Shown: positions 36,357-47,704, numbered from the stretch's first letter. The stretch is 64,000 nt of DNA from Helichrysum umbraculigerum (GCA_949592205.1 CATIUR010000004.1:84233337-84297336), one strand, 5' to 3'. Numbers and translations are program-made. Notes: a model not told the origin generated them from the sequence alone.

Positions 36357-36603
36357 GTCGACAGAAAGGTACAAAGAGTCAAGCTAGAGACTCGTAAAAC
36401 AAGCGCTCTTGGGAGGCACCCCAAGCCTATCTTTATTTCTGTTATTTTATTTCTTAGTTTATTTTTATTAAGTATGGTTATCTCTGAACTAATAAAATTG
36501 CAGGCTTGCCACTTATCTGACTTCGAATTGCAAAAATCTGAGATAAGTATTGTTCATTAACTATCACTGTTAGCATTACCTGTTTATTTTATCTTGTTTC
36601 AGG

Positions 36604-37263
36604 ATGGACGCTGTTGACGCTGATCATGTAGCTGCAAGACCACGCAGACGACACAGACCCCGTAGACGCAGGGTACAGAGAGCGGCTATGCTGACCATCA
36701 CTGAGGAGGACCTGACTGATGTCCCGATCACTCACGAGGAGTTGCCCGATGAGGGGCCCTCATCACCTTTGCCAGCCCCCGTACCCACTTTCGAGTACGG
36801 TATCACTACGGCTGACCCAGCTGCTTCGTGGGCCCTCTTTCGGACACTCTCCATCCAGCATGACATCATGTCCTCTATCTGTGAGCGGCTCGAGATTCCG
36901 AGACCTGATGCCATCCCCTTCAGGCTTGGCCCAGATCCAGGACCATCTCGACTTCCATGGTTCTTCTGTCCTCCCGCTGATCCACATGTTCTCTCTACTG
37001 CTGGACCTTCCACTGGCCCCACTACTGCAGCTGCTGATTTTGCTCCAGCATTACCCACAGGATTTGCATCACCAGATCACGGCCTCACAGAGCAGCTTCT
37101 GGGTAGTTTTGATGCTCATACTTCTGTCACTTCCTCTGACGAGATCGTGAGTCAGGCTATGGCTGCTATGGATTTCTCCATTCCATCCCCGACTTCTGTT
37201 TTCGACAGGGATGTTGAGGCAGAGTTTGATCCTGACACTGATGACCTACTTGATGATTACTAG
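36604..37263 (+). CDS. 3' ORF of D, env-position protein
   Basis: 219 codons, ATG 36604. Arg-rich N-terminus (RPRRRHRPRRRRVQR), Pro-rich middle (FRLGPDPGPSRLPW), acidic end (EFDPDTDDLLDDY), colinear with the C protein at 42562. This frame is intact although Gag-Pol is broken. A splice acceptor (TCTTGTTTCAG/G) sits one base before the ATG. A second AG (ATTGCAG/GCTTGC near 36503), also found in C near 42417, could be an alternative acceptor. Function unknown; nuclear or nucleic-acid binding is possible from the basic N-terminus, but that is inference. Confidence 0.72.
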   Translation: MDAVDADHVAARPRRRHRPRRRRVQRAAMLTITEEDLTDVPITHEELPDEGPSSPLPAPVPTFEYGITTADPAASWALFRTLSIQHDIMSSICERLEIPRPDAIPFRLGPDPGPSRLPWFFCPPADPHVLSTAGPSTGPTTAAADFAPALPTGFASPDHGLTEQLLGSFDAHTSVTSSDEIVSQAMAAMDFSIPSPTSVFDRDVEAEFDPDTDDLLDDY

Positions 37264-39224
37264 ATTTTATCTTTATTATTTACTTTCTGTATTATGACTC
37301 CGTACTTACGCTTTAGACTTGTTACCTAGATGAGATATTGTGATATGTGTGTCGTGGTTTATTGCAGAATTCAGCTTTGTGTGGAATGGATGATCTTAAA
37401 CAAGCCTGGTCCTTAAAAATCCAACAATTCACTAGCACCACTCCTGCACAAACCTGGTCTATTCCAGTAAACACAAATGGGGAGTCTCTCTGTTCCTTTC
37501 TCCCCGTTTCAATTAATTTTATTATGCCTATGTTAGTACATTTAATTTTTGTACCTCATCCTAAACTTATCACTAAGTGTGGGATTCCAGCCCAAATTAA
37601 ACACCTGAGAAACATCTACTTACATGTTCAAAGTCTAAGTGTGGGATTTTACTAAGTAAAATCTCTACTCAAAGAGAACATTTGGGACAATGTTCCTCTA
37701 AGTGTGGGATGGTAGGTATAGAATACCTTAATAGGTGATTTTTATGTCCAATAGTAATCTTTCTCTCAAAATTTTTCAAAAATAAGGTCAAATTTTTTTC
37801 AAAATTAATGAGTCTAACTCAGTTTGTGAGTCTCAGATACTACTGAGAGAAACCATTTTTAAAATATAAGTATGATATTTCTAAAAGCCTAAAGGAAATA
37901 AGGTAGAAATTGCTTAAACAAGAAGTAATAATCAAAGGAACATGACTAGACACATACAACCCTTTGCAGTGAGGTATCTTGAGCCCAAAAGCATTCATCT
38001 TTAATGCTTCACTTTCAATTCTTGTGTGTATGCCGATGTCTGTATCTCTGAATTAGAACTTGCTCTTGACATACGTTTCGAGACCATATTGGTGTGTACC
38101 ATACGTGGTATAGGTGCAATTAGATGACCTTGACATTCCTTAGGACTTAACCCATTTCTTACATATCTTTTCAAGCCCAAAACCCTTTCCGATGCTCATT
38201 TTTAGTATCGAAGATCCGCTTAGTATACCCTGTTGAGCCTAAACCCTTCGTTTCTTCAAAACCCTAATTTTCACCCACTTCCCAAAAAAAAAAAAAAAAT
38301 TACCTCCAAACTTATCTTGGAATTTCTGAGGTTATGAAGAACAACCTTTTAGAATATCTGTTTCAAATATCCTACTCATTAGCATTCTCCAAAATCAAGC
38401 TTCTCAACAAATGGTGCGGGAAAATTAGCACACAAGAGAACTGGAAGGACGATGGTGCGGGAAAAATTAGCACCTGGAAAAGAATCAAAATGATCAAGAT
38501 AAGAGGAAAAGACTTCTAAAGGATTCAAAATATAAATTCCTTGGAAATTCTCTTAAAGAAATTCTGAAGAAAAGAAAAAGAAAAGAGAAAAGAAGAAAAA
38601 GAAAAGAAAAAAAAATAGTTCCGCAAATAAAGCTGAAGGTTTCAAAGCATTGCTCTTCATGAAAAATCCGGCAAAAGCTGAAACAGCTACCAACTCTCCG
38701 CTCCCCTCCGTTCTAAATAAAGTTGTTCATAATCTCAGTGATTTTAGGATAAGCTAAACACCCTCACAAACCACTATCCATACCCTTCACCCTCACCAAA
38801 CATTACAACCCTCTGAATGTCTTGAGATAATTAGCACCGTCCTCACCTAAGTGGTGGAGATCCGATTCTCGATCAAGCCTATGACGATGAGTGCAGCATG
38901 ACTGGCTACTTTGAGCGATTTCGTTTGAGCTAGATTGATAGGAAACCCGATACACTTTGAGTGAATTGAGTGACCACCTATAGTGAGATCGCCTAGTCAT
39001 GTGTACTCCAAGATCATGAGATTTGGATGTACACCTAAGAGAATCTCTTCTTGTTTATGGAAGGATCATCTTATCCCCCTCCACACTTTTAGAAGTAACT
39101 GCCTTATATAAGGAAATGCTAATCTCGGAACATATTCTCTGACTCACCCCTAAAAACATGACCTAAAAATATTTTTCAGAGAGTTGTTGCTTGAGGACAA
39201 GCAACGTCTAAGTGTGGGATAAAT
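37264..39224 (+). mobile_element. 3' UTR of D
   Basis: About 2 kb. Three AAGTGTGGGAT copies lie at 37574, 37636 and 37700. The hairpin cassette is at 37676-37710, two GGTGC/GCACC hairpins at 38413-38474, a purine-rich tract at 38560-38620, the conserved block at 38806-39030, and the hairpin GTTGCTTG / AGGA / CAAGCAAC at 39186-39205 before the polypurine tract at about 39210-39222. Confidence 0.8.
37676..37710 (+). other. Internal hairpin plus PPT-like tract of D
   Basis: Arms GAACATT (37676-37682) and AATGTTC (37689-37695) enclose TGGGAC, then AAGTGTGGGAT at 37700-37710. It is about 1.5 kb upstream of the true polypurine tract. Confidence 0.65.
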
Positions 39225-41695
39225 TGATGTGACGGAAAAAGTCATGTTTTTAGAAGCATTATTCCTCACATTTTGAACATTTCTTTAGTGAAAACATTCC
39301 AAAACATTGATTATTTACTAAAATACACTAAAGTGGTTCAAAAGTAGACGTTGTGATAAAAATCACTGAAAACACTCTAAAAATGCACAAAATATAGCAT
39401 TTTAATACAGGCCGATTCCTCCGACCTCATTTTCCTGTCAAGACACACTTCCTAACTTCTACTATCTGTTGTACAGGTAAAATCGAGACGGAAAAATCTG
39501 GAATCAAGTGAAACGGCCAAAGGACGGAGAAACCACTACGCTTTCAGAGCCATTAAAAGTCATTTCGGATACGCCTAAACTCTACACATCCAATTTCTGT
39601 GAGATTGGCATCATTAGAAGCGTAACGGAATTACGAAACCACAGGTGAAAGAATCAAGTCAAACGGACGCATAACGAAGGAGATACGGACGTTTTAAACA
39701 ACGAACAAAATCAGACGAAGCCCGTATACGGCCATAGGCACCGTATACGGCCATAGGCACCGTATACGGCCCTATACAGACCGTATACGGCCTTGTATAG
39801 ACCGTATACGGCCCTATACAAGCCGTATACGGCCCCCCTTCCCCCATAACGTGCTTTGTTTGCTTGTACGTGCTGCTTCGTGAGTTGTACGTGCGATTTA
39901 ATGCTTTGCCTATAAATAGTGGACACCCCTCACTTCACCAATACACCAACTTTCTCATTTCATTCTCTCCCTACACTTTCTCTCTCACACACATCACTCT
40001 CTCTCTAGTTTCTCTCTAAGGGATTTTCTCTCTCTAGAATTGAGCTAGTTAGAGAGATAGTTAGGTAGAGGTAGCTTTTAGCTTTTGTACGGAGGCACTC
40101 CAAGACATTGTATTTGCGAAGATCTGTCTGTAATAAATTCGTATCAGGTTCTATTTATATATCTCTTACTTTCCAATTTTAAACATGTGTTGCTTTGTTT
40201 ATGCTTGTTTAGGATTGTATGCTAGATATATAATGTTAGGCTAGACATTTTTTTGTGTTTACTATGATGTAGTTATGTTAGAATAGTCAAAATGTTTATG
40301 CCATGCTGTTACTCTGCCCGTGTTACTTTAAACTGTGTATGAACTCGTAAACTGAATCTCGAATGTTTATCTATCCAACCTATGCCGTGGTTAGAAGCTT
40401 CCTACTAGAACTTGGCCAATTACTAGTGGTAAATTCTCTACCTATTCTATACTTGATGATCAATGAACTTGGTATGGCTGTGTTCTCTAGGTTGAAACAA
40501 ATCATAAGAGACACGGAGCGTAGGATTAGAGATAGGTTAGATTCATGTTTATCTGTTATATATCTTTGAGAGAACTTTCGGGATATCTATGATCTAATTA
40601 TTGGTTATCTGCTATGCTAGGATTACGGTGTTCTGTTATGTGTTACCCTATCGCATGTTCTTGTTTGATTGTTGCCCTAGGAATGATGCATGCTAGAGTT
40701 ATCCCCTTGATTCATATCAGTAACTGTATAATTAGGTTTTCAGACACAGAATATTGGTTTACACGGTAGATTAACATGCATGGAATAGTTGTGATGATTT
40801 ATATCTGTAATGCTGAACAATTTAACTAACCGTTAGCCCGATTATCTCAACTTGGTCCGCGGGATTATCCCCGTTCGTGTTCTTGTTCAATCAACAATTC
40901 ACGCTACGATACAGACATCTCTGATGACTGTGACTAGGGACCAGGATTCGAGGATAGTCGTCGGTTAAATTGGTCTGTACATTTGGGAGAACTTCCGGTC
41001 TATCTGACTTCTATAACTGCTATCCATGTGACATGTTATTTATCTGATTGCGGACAACTCTACGTTAGATATTTAGTAGGATCGTAGTTGTAGCTCATTA
41101 GGATATAGGAAATCTGCGGGAGTAATGTGGAACCCTAATTATTGTAACGGAAAAACCGTAAAACGCCCTATTACTCGGTATAATGCTGGAAACACCAATT
41201 GGTGGAGTACAAACGTATGGAAGCCGCGGACCGGTCGTAGGTACAATACTTTGCATCAGTTATGTTTCTATCCTCTCCGGGTTAGTCATCACATCTAGTA
41301 GCCTTACCCTTGACTATTCATCAATAACATTTAACGAAATCATAGTAAACACTCGCTTATCCTCTGTTGACCGAGTCTCCGTACAAACCTCTTTAGTTTT
41401 GTTTTCTTTATTTAATTAGTATTTAGTTATTAAAAAACCAAACCTACCCAAAAACTTTTAAAAAACCCTAGCTGAATCTCAAAAGATAATAAAACTTCCT
41501 AGACTCCCATGCCCGTTGTAGTTTGAAGAACGACACCTGAGTCATACATACCACTTGCTGCCCTTTTAGGTCTGTCAGTAGTATACAGCTTAGGATTCCC
41601 CTGCTCTACAAATTTAAAACCCACTGTTCGCCGCCTCTATTGCTGTTGGATCAACGACCGGAATCAAATCCGTCCGACCAATAGGGGATGCGACA
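39225..41695 (+). repeat. 3' LTR of D
   Basis: 2471 bp with the same termini as the 5' LTR. One extra CCGTATACGG unit lies near 39740, and a 6-bp insertion lies near 40855. Confidence 0.94.
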
Positions 41696-41700
41696 GCTTT
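41696..41700. repeat. Target-site duplication of D, right copy
   Basis: GCTTT, matching 28117-28121. Taking out D and one copy rejoins the C integrase frame. Confidence 0.9.
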
Positions 41701-42265
41701 AAAGAGAATCTTGGAGCGAACAGTCGGAAATCATGGGGATAAGTGGGCTGACAAATTAGACGATGCGTTGTGGGCATTCAGAACTGCTTACAAAACACCT
41801 TTAGGTACCACACCATATCGTCTAGTTTATGGCAAGGCATGTCACCTACCAGTGGAGTTGGAATACAAAGCATACTGGGCGCTGAAGAACTGCAATCTGG
41901 ACACTTCTATCACAGGTTCCCATCGGAGAATGCAACTAAATGAATTGGCCGAATTAAGAAATCAAGCATATGAAAGCTCCCTGAACTACAAAGATAGAAC
42001 CAAGAGGATTCATGATTCCAAGCTTAAACTCTCAAGGTTCAAACCAGGAGATAAAGTGCTTCTCTTCAATTCGCGCTTCAAAAAGTTCACTGGAAAATTC
42101 AAGATCAGGTGGACCGGACCATTCATAATCTCAAAGGTATTCCCTTATGGTGCAGTCGAACTCGAATCACCAGAAGGTAATTTTAAGGTAAATGGTCATC
42201 GGTTAAAGCATTACATCGAAGACTTCCCCATTCGTGAGGATGTCTTTATCTTCGAACCACCTTGA
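41696..42265 (+). pseudogene. pol: Integrase C-terminus of C, separated by D
   Basis: Continues the C integrase after the GCTTT target duplication (41696-41700). It corresponds to residues of D integrase from ALKRILERTVGNHG onward, including PYRLVYGKACHLP and the C-terminal FKIRWTGPFI region. It ends at a TGA at 42263-42265. The inverted-repeat marker CTTGGG / AGGCAC / CCCAAG follows at about 42319-42336. Confidence 0.88.
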
Positions 42266-42561
42266 GTCAGCCAGAAAGGTACAAGAGTCGAGCTAAAAGA
42301 CTCTCTAAACAAAGCGCTCTTGGGAGGCACCCCAAGCTTATCTTACTTTTCCTGTCCTTTTTATTTCTTAGTTTATTTTTAATCTAGTATTATTATCACT
42401 GATCTAATGAATGCAGGCTTGCGACTTATCAGACAATCAAATAGCTTTATCTGAGATAAGTTTTGTTTACACAAGTGCAAAAAGATCAGATGGCATTCCA
42501 TCTGTTCTTTCGGCATTTGTCTACTTTCTATTAGCATTACCTGTTTTATGTTTATTTCAGG

Positions 42562-43194
42562 ATGGACGCTCGGATCGAGATTGAGGATCATGTTGCTGAG
42601 AGGCAACCTAGACAGAGGAGACGACACAGACCCAGACAGAGGAGACACAGGAGAACTTTACCTGCTATCCCTAAGGAGGGACTTGTAGATGTTCAGCTAG
42701 AGCATGAGGAGGAGGCCACATCACCTGCAGCCCAGCCTGTGCCACCACAGACTACTCCAGTGATCAGACAGCCACCTACTCTTGAGTATGGCATTACCTT
42801 GTATGATCCCGCTGCTACTTGGGCCTTGTTCCAGACCTTCACTGCACATCATCAGATCCTTTCATCACTGTGTGAGGTAGCCGGATTGCCGAGACCTGCG
42901 GGACCACCTTTCAGGTTGGGACCAGACCCAGGACCATCTCGACCACCCTGGTCTTTCTTCCCTGCTGCTGGATCTTTTGTTGGACCTGCTGCTGGGCCAT
43001 CTACTGGACACCCTACTACTCCTGCTGCTGAGCCTGCTGCCTCTGGGACCTCTGCATCTATGGATCCAGTTCTTCGTGAGCAGCTTTATGCCATGCTTGA
43101 TGTTTCAAGCCCAGCTCCTGCACCAGTCTATGACAGGACTGCAGAGGATGAGTTTGATCCAGATAGCGATGACTTGCTAGATGACTATTATTAG
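42562..43194 (+). CDS. 3' ORF of C, env-position protein
   Basis: 210 codons from ATG 42562 to a TAG. The N-terminus is Arg-rich (RRRHRPRQRRHRR), the middle Pro/Ala-rich (FRLGPDPGPSRPPW), and the end acidic (EFDPDSDDLLDDYY). D encodes a colinear protein at 36604-37263, and the C-terminal part of the E ORF-1-like frame is similar in style. No signal peptide or membrane segment is visible, so 'env' refers to position only. TTTATTTCAG/G precedes the ATG by one base, as in D (TTGTTTCAG/G). This supports expression from a spliced RNA. Confidence 0.72.
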   Translation: MDARIEIEDHVAERQPRQRRRHRPRQRRHRRTLPAIPKEGLVDVQLEHEEEATSPAAQPVPPQTTPVIRQPPTLEYGITLYDPAATWALFQTFTAHHQILSSLCEVAGLPRPAGPPFRLGPDPGPSRPPWSFFPAAGSFVGPAAGPSTGHPTTPAAEPAASGTSASMDPVLREQLYAMLDVSSPAPAPVYDRTAEDEFDPDSDDLLDDYY

Positions 43195-43552
43195 TTTACT
43201 TTATCTTTATTTTATTTCGTATTATTACTCTGTACTTATGCTTTGACTACTGAGACGTGATACTCTTATGAGGTTGTGATTACTGCAGAACTAGCTTCGT
43301 ATGGAATGGCTGAGCCTAAACTTCTGAAATCATTTGCACCACTTCTGCACGAACCTGGTCCAACTCCAGTAACCACTATTTATAGGGAAGTTCCTTTTCA
43401 GTATTTTCATTTTAAAAATTTTGCCATGACCCCTATTTCAAACTCTAAGTGTGGGATTAGCAACCCCATTTTTAGAGAATACTTGAAACTAAAAATTGTT
43501 CAATAAAATCATTAAAACCCTAAGTGCGGGATTCTCCCTACTTAGTGGCAAA

Positions 43553-43589
43553 AACATTGAGGACAATGTTTATTTTTAAGTGTGGGATA
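43553..43589 (+). other. Internal hairpin plus PPT-like tract of C
   Basis: Arms AACATTG (43553-43559) and CAATGTT (43564-43570) enclose AGGA, then AAGTGTGGGATA at 43578-43589. The loop and tract are the same as at the true polypurine site, but the stem sequence differs. Confidence 0.65.
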
Positions 43590-45076
43590 GCAATATACCC
43601 TACTTCGTATAATAAGCTTAAATTTTTTTCAATTTTTTCAAAAATGTCCTCAAATTTTTCAACTTGTTCTCGCATAAAGCCAATATGTCATCATTTTACC
43701 CTAAACTTTCAAAACCATTTTGAGTCAACAATGTATGTAAGGCTACAAAATTTTCAAATAAACTCAAAGGTTAAGCAGAAAGAGGTAGAATCAGGTCAGA
43801 TTCCAACTTTTTCCTAATGAAAGTCTAAGAGGGGCATCACATGGCTGGGCACATACAACCCTATAGACTTGCGGTGAGGTATCTTGAGCCTAATAGCATT
43901 CATTTTTAATGCTTCACTTTTCGTTTCTTGTGTGTGACTGGTGCATGCATTCTGAATTAGAACTTGCTCCTGACATGCGTTTCGAGACCATATTGACAGG
44001 TGCCATACGTGGCATAGGTGCAATTAGATGACCTGGACATTTTTAGGAATAAACCCTTTTTCTCATATCTTTTCAAGCCAACCCTTTTCCGACACTTTTA
44101 GTGTTGAAGATCCCCTAGAAAAACCCTGTTGAGCCTAAGCCTTTTCGTTTCTTTCAAAACCCTAAAAAACCCACATTTCCACTCACCACCAAAACGTCTT
44201 GATAAAAGAAATTTCTGAGGAAGTGAGAAACAGCTATTTGGATGTCCTTACCCACTCGAGCAATTGCTCCCTCAAGTCATAAATTCCTGGTGACAAACTT
44301 CAAAAGAAGAATATCAAAAGAAATCACCCGAAGCTCCCAAAAGAATCATCCATGGAGCCGTGAAAATTATCTTGAAGAAATTGCAAAAGCGAAAAGAGGA
44401 TGAGGCATCTAAAAAAGCAAAAGAAAAAGAAAAAGAAAAAGATAAAAAAAAAAAAGAAAAAAAGAAAGTGCCTCAAGAAAATACAAAAAGAAAGAATAAA
44501 AGATCCAAGGAAGTTCAAGAATCATCCAAAAAGAAGAAATTCTCGGTGAATTCCCCTTTCTATAGGATTCAGTCAAATAAAGGTTTCTCACGACCTTAAG
44601 AGTTTCTGGAGTCAAGATCAGTCCTTCCTTCCATACCCTACCAACCTTTCCTTTTTCAAAATATTTCCCTTTTTCACCCCCAAAATACAACCCAATCAAA
44701 TGTCCTGGGATAATTAGTGCCGTCCCTGTCTAAGTGGTGGAGATTCGATTCTCGATCAAGCCTATGACGATGAATGCTGCATGACTGGTATTATGAGCGA
44801 TTTCGTTTGATCTAGATTATTAGGAAACCCGATACACTTGTGTGAATTGAGTGACCACCTGGTGAGGAATCGCCCAGTCATGTATATTCCAAGATCACGA
44901 GAATTGAAAGCATGCCTAAGATGATCATTCTGAAAAGTTGGATACGTCGTGTGCATATCTCCTATGTTACACCTGAGGGATTATTTGATTATTTTTGTAT
45001 TTTTACTTATATTTACGACTCCCATAAAAACATTTTTTTCAGAAAAAGTTTCTGGGTGTAGTTGACAGGCGGAATT

Positions 45077-45110
45077 GCTTGAGGACAAGCGAAAATCTAA
45101 GTGTGGGATA
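45077..45110 (+). other. Terminal hairpin and polypurine tract of C
   Basis: Arms GCTTG and CAAGC enclose AGGA (45077-45090). AAGTGTGGGATA follows at 45099-45110, two bases before the LTR. The stem is shorter than in A and D. Confidence 0.75.
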
Positions 45111-45112
45111 TT

Positions 45113-47699
45113 TGATGTAGCGTAAAAAGTCACGTTTTTACCTACATTATTGACCCTATATTTAGGCCTTTTATAACAAAAACATTCTTAAAACATCATT
45201 ATTTATCATATTTTGTTATAAAGGTGAAAACTTGACGGACTTTCCAAAACTATACGAAAAGGGCTGAAAATACACTGAAATAGGCACCAAATTGAGCCAA
45301 GCCCTAAATCTACTGTAAACTCCATACCAAGACCTCACATTTATCTTATTTTGTATCTATGGAGATTACGAGAACGTGGATATAAGGATTGCTCAAAACG
45401 GATCAAGGACGAAAAAGTTATGCAAGTTACAGCGCAGCCGAAAGCTACAAAACGTATTCTGAACACGCATGGGCCCCACATATCCAATTTCTACCAAATT
45501 GGCATCATTAGAAGCGTAACGGAATTACGAAGCCGTAGGCGAAAGAATCAAGTCAAACGGACGCAAAATGAAGAAGATACGGCCTTCCGAAGATGCGAGA
45601 AAAGTCAGAAAAATCACACGGCCTAGCACACGGCCACCCCAGAGCCGTACACGGCCTATACACTGCCGTACACGGCCTGTACAGAGCTGTACACGGCCTG
45701 TATAGGGCCGTACATGGCCTCTTTTGGTCACACACGGCCTCCGTCTTGCTTCGTTTGCTTGTACGTGTGCTTGTGTGCTTGTACTCTTGGATCCATGGCT
45801 TGCTATAAATAGTGACCTCTCCATCCTCATTTCACACACCAATTCTTTCATAGAATTTTCACTTTCTCTCTCACACACTCTCTCTCTCTCTACTTTCTCT
45901 CTCTAGCACTACTCTTAGGAGTTAGAGGAGGAATAGAAAGAGCAGCTAGTTAGCGTAGCGGTAGTTGTAGCGTCTGTACGGAGTCACTCCGAGACTTTGG
46001 TCACGAAGATTTGTCTGTAATAAATATTCAGGTTATATTTATATCTCTTTCCTTTATTTCGTAAATATGATTTGCTTATATTATGTTTGCGTTGTATTGA
46101 TTGCTAGAGATGCCATGCTAGGCTAGACAAATCTGTGTTTGCTATGATAATGGTTATGCTTAAGTAGTTATGATTTAATATGCAATTGGGATGTCACCAT
46201 TATGAAAAAACGGAGGTATCGTTATACGGCTTTCATTTGTATAGCGCCGGAATCATCACGAATGTGTGTAGTACGGAACGTGGATGCTATGAAAGTCGTG
46301 GGCACAATCCGTTGTGGAAATAATGATCCCAATTGTAAACATACTGTTCCTCTGTCTGTGTGAATATTAAACTGTATCTGAATTTGTGAATTGAATCTCA
46401 ATTGTTTACCTATCCAACTTATGCTGTGGTTAGAAACTTCCTGCTAAAACCTGGCCAGTTATTAGTGGTACGTAATCTACCTATTCTATGTATGATGAAG
46501 CATTTGAACTCGACATGGCTGTATTCTCTAGATTGAAACTACATCATAAGAGATACGGAGCATAGGATTAGAGATAGGTTAGATTCAAGTTCATATATTG
46601 AATATCTTTGAGAGACCTTTCGGGATATTTATGATCCAATTATCTGGTTATGTGATACAGTATGAAATAGGAATAGTTATCTGTGTGCCTTTCTATTGCA
46701 TGTTCTTGTTTGATTGTTGCCTTAGGAATGCTGCATGCTAGAACTGTCCCTCCGATTACTATATGTAACTGCATGATTAGGGTTTTCAGATATAAGTTGA
46801 TGTTTATACAGTAGAGTGATGTGCATGTAATAGTTAAGGTGATTTATATGATTAATGATGAACAATTCAATTGACCGTTAGACAAGTTAATCCAACATAT
46901 TCCGTAGGGTAACTCCTGTTCACTTTATTGTTTATTCAACAATTCGTGCCATGATACCGACACACATTTGTCAGAGATTGGGGAATAGGATTAGAGAATA
47001 ACTGTTGATTGAATTGATCGGTACATTTGGGAAAACTTCCGGTGTATCTGACACTATATAATTGCTATCCATGTGACATATTATTTATCTGATTGTAGAG
47101 ACCTTTACGTTAGATATTTAATAGGATCGTAATTATACATCATTAATAATATAGGGTATCCAATGAGCAAATTGGTAATTTGAATCAATGCTAAGGAAAA
47201 ACCATAAAACGGCACAGTACTTCGTATAGCGTTTAAATACGCGGGATAAGCTAAGCAACTGCCGTAGGTATAATACTTCGTGTTAATTTAAGTTCCGGTT
47301 ACTCAACGGATTAATCATCATAACTAGTGGCTTTAACACCCATAACTACTATCCAAAGCATATACCAGCATCATAGTAAACACTTTCGTATCCACTGTTC
47401 TCTGAGCCTCCGTACAAACATCTTTTCCTTTTCTGCATTTATTTTCCGTAGATTAGTTATAAAACCAAAACCAAATCCACTTTAGTTAAACCCTAGCTAA
47501 GTTACGAAAGATAATTAGAACACCTAAGATCCCATGCCCGTTTTAGTGTAAGAACGACACCTGAGTCAACATACCGCTTACTACCCTAGTAACCTAATTA
47601 GGGCTGAAAGTAGTATTAGCTTAGGATATCCCCAGCTCTATAAATTTAAAACACCCCACTGTTGTGCCCGCTTCGCGAACGACCGTTTCGGACGCAACA
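45113..47699 (+). repeat. 3' LTR of C
   Basis: Same TGATGTAGCG start and GGACGCAACA end as the 5' LTR. Slightly longer (2587 against 2575 bp). Promoter array at 45615-45720 with TATAAATA at 45804-45811. Confidence 0.93.
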
Positions 47700-47704
47700 A
47701 GCGC
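47700..47704. repeat. Target-site duplication of C, right copy
   Basis: AGCGC, matching 20346-20350. Confidence 0.9.

Larger units (their letters stand above)
28122..41695 (+). mobile_element. Element D: Athila-lineage LTR retrotransposon
   Basis: Complete 13,574-bp element nested in the integrase of C. The LTRs (28122-30569, 39225-41695) are near-identical by eye, so it is the youngest insertion here. Order: LTR, primer site, Gag-Pol, 3' ORF, 3' UTR, polypurine tract, LTR. Four disabling coding lesions are visible, so it is not autonomous. Confidence 0.94.
43195..45112 (+). mobile_element. 3' UTR of C
   Basis: About 1.9 kb, noncoding. Holds three early copies of AAGTGYGGGAT (43446, 43522, 43578), the hairpin cassette at 43553-43589, a block shared with D and E (about 43840-44040), a purine-rich AAAGAAAAAG tract (about 44400-44560, whose lysine-rich open frame is not called), the conserved block (44684-44920), and the final hairpin and polypurine tract (45077-45110). 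Confidence 0.8.
20351..47699 (+). mobile_element. Element C: Athila-lineage LTR retrotransposon
   Basis: Complete element with both LTRs (20351-22925, 45113-47699), primer site, gag-pro, pol, 3' ORF, 3' UTR and polypurine tract. It is flanked by the 5-bp duplication AGCGC (20346-20350 and 47700-47704). It is inserted in the spacer of E and itself holds D inside its integrase. Own length is about 13.8 kb. Two coding lesions are visible: a 1-nt deletion near 25715 and a nonsense codon at 27271. Confidence 0.93.

Noticed and set aside
44360..44599. Lys/Glu-rich open frame
   Set aside because: A-rich purine tract in the 3' UTR of C, with no counterpart frame in A or D.
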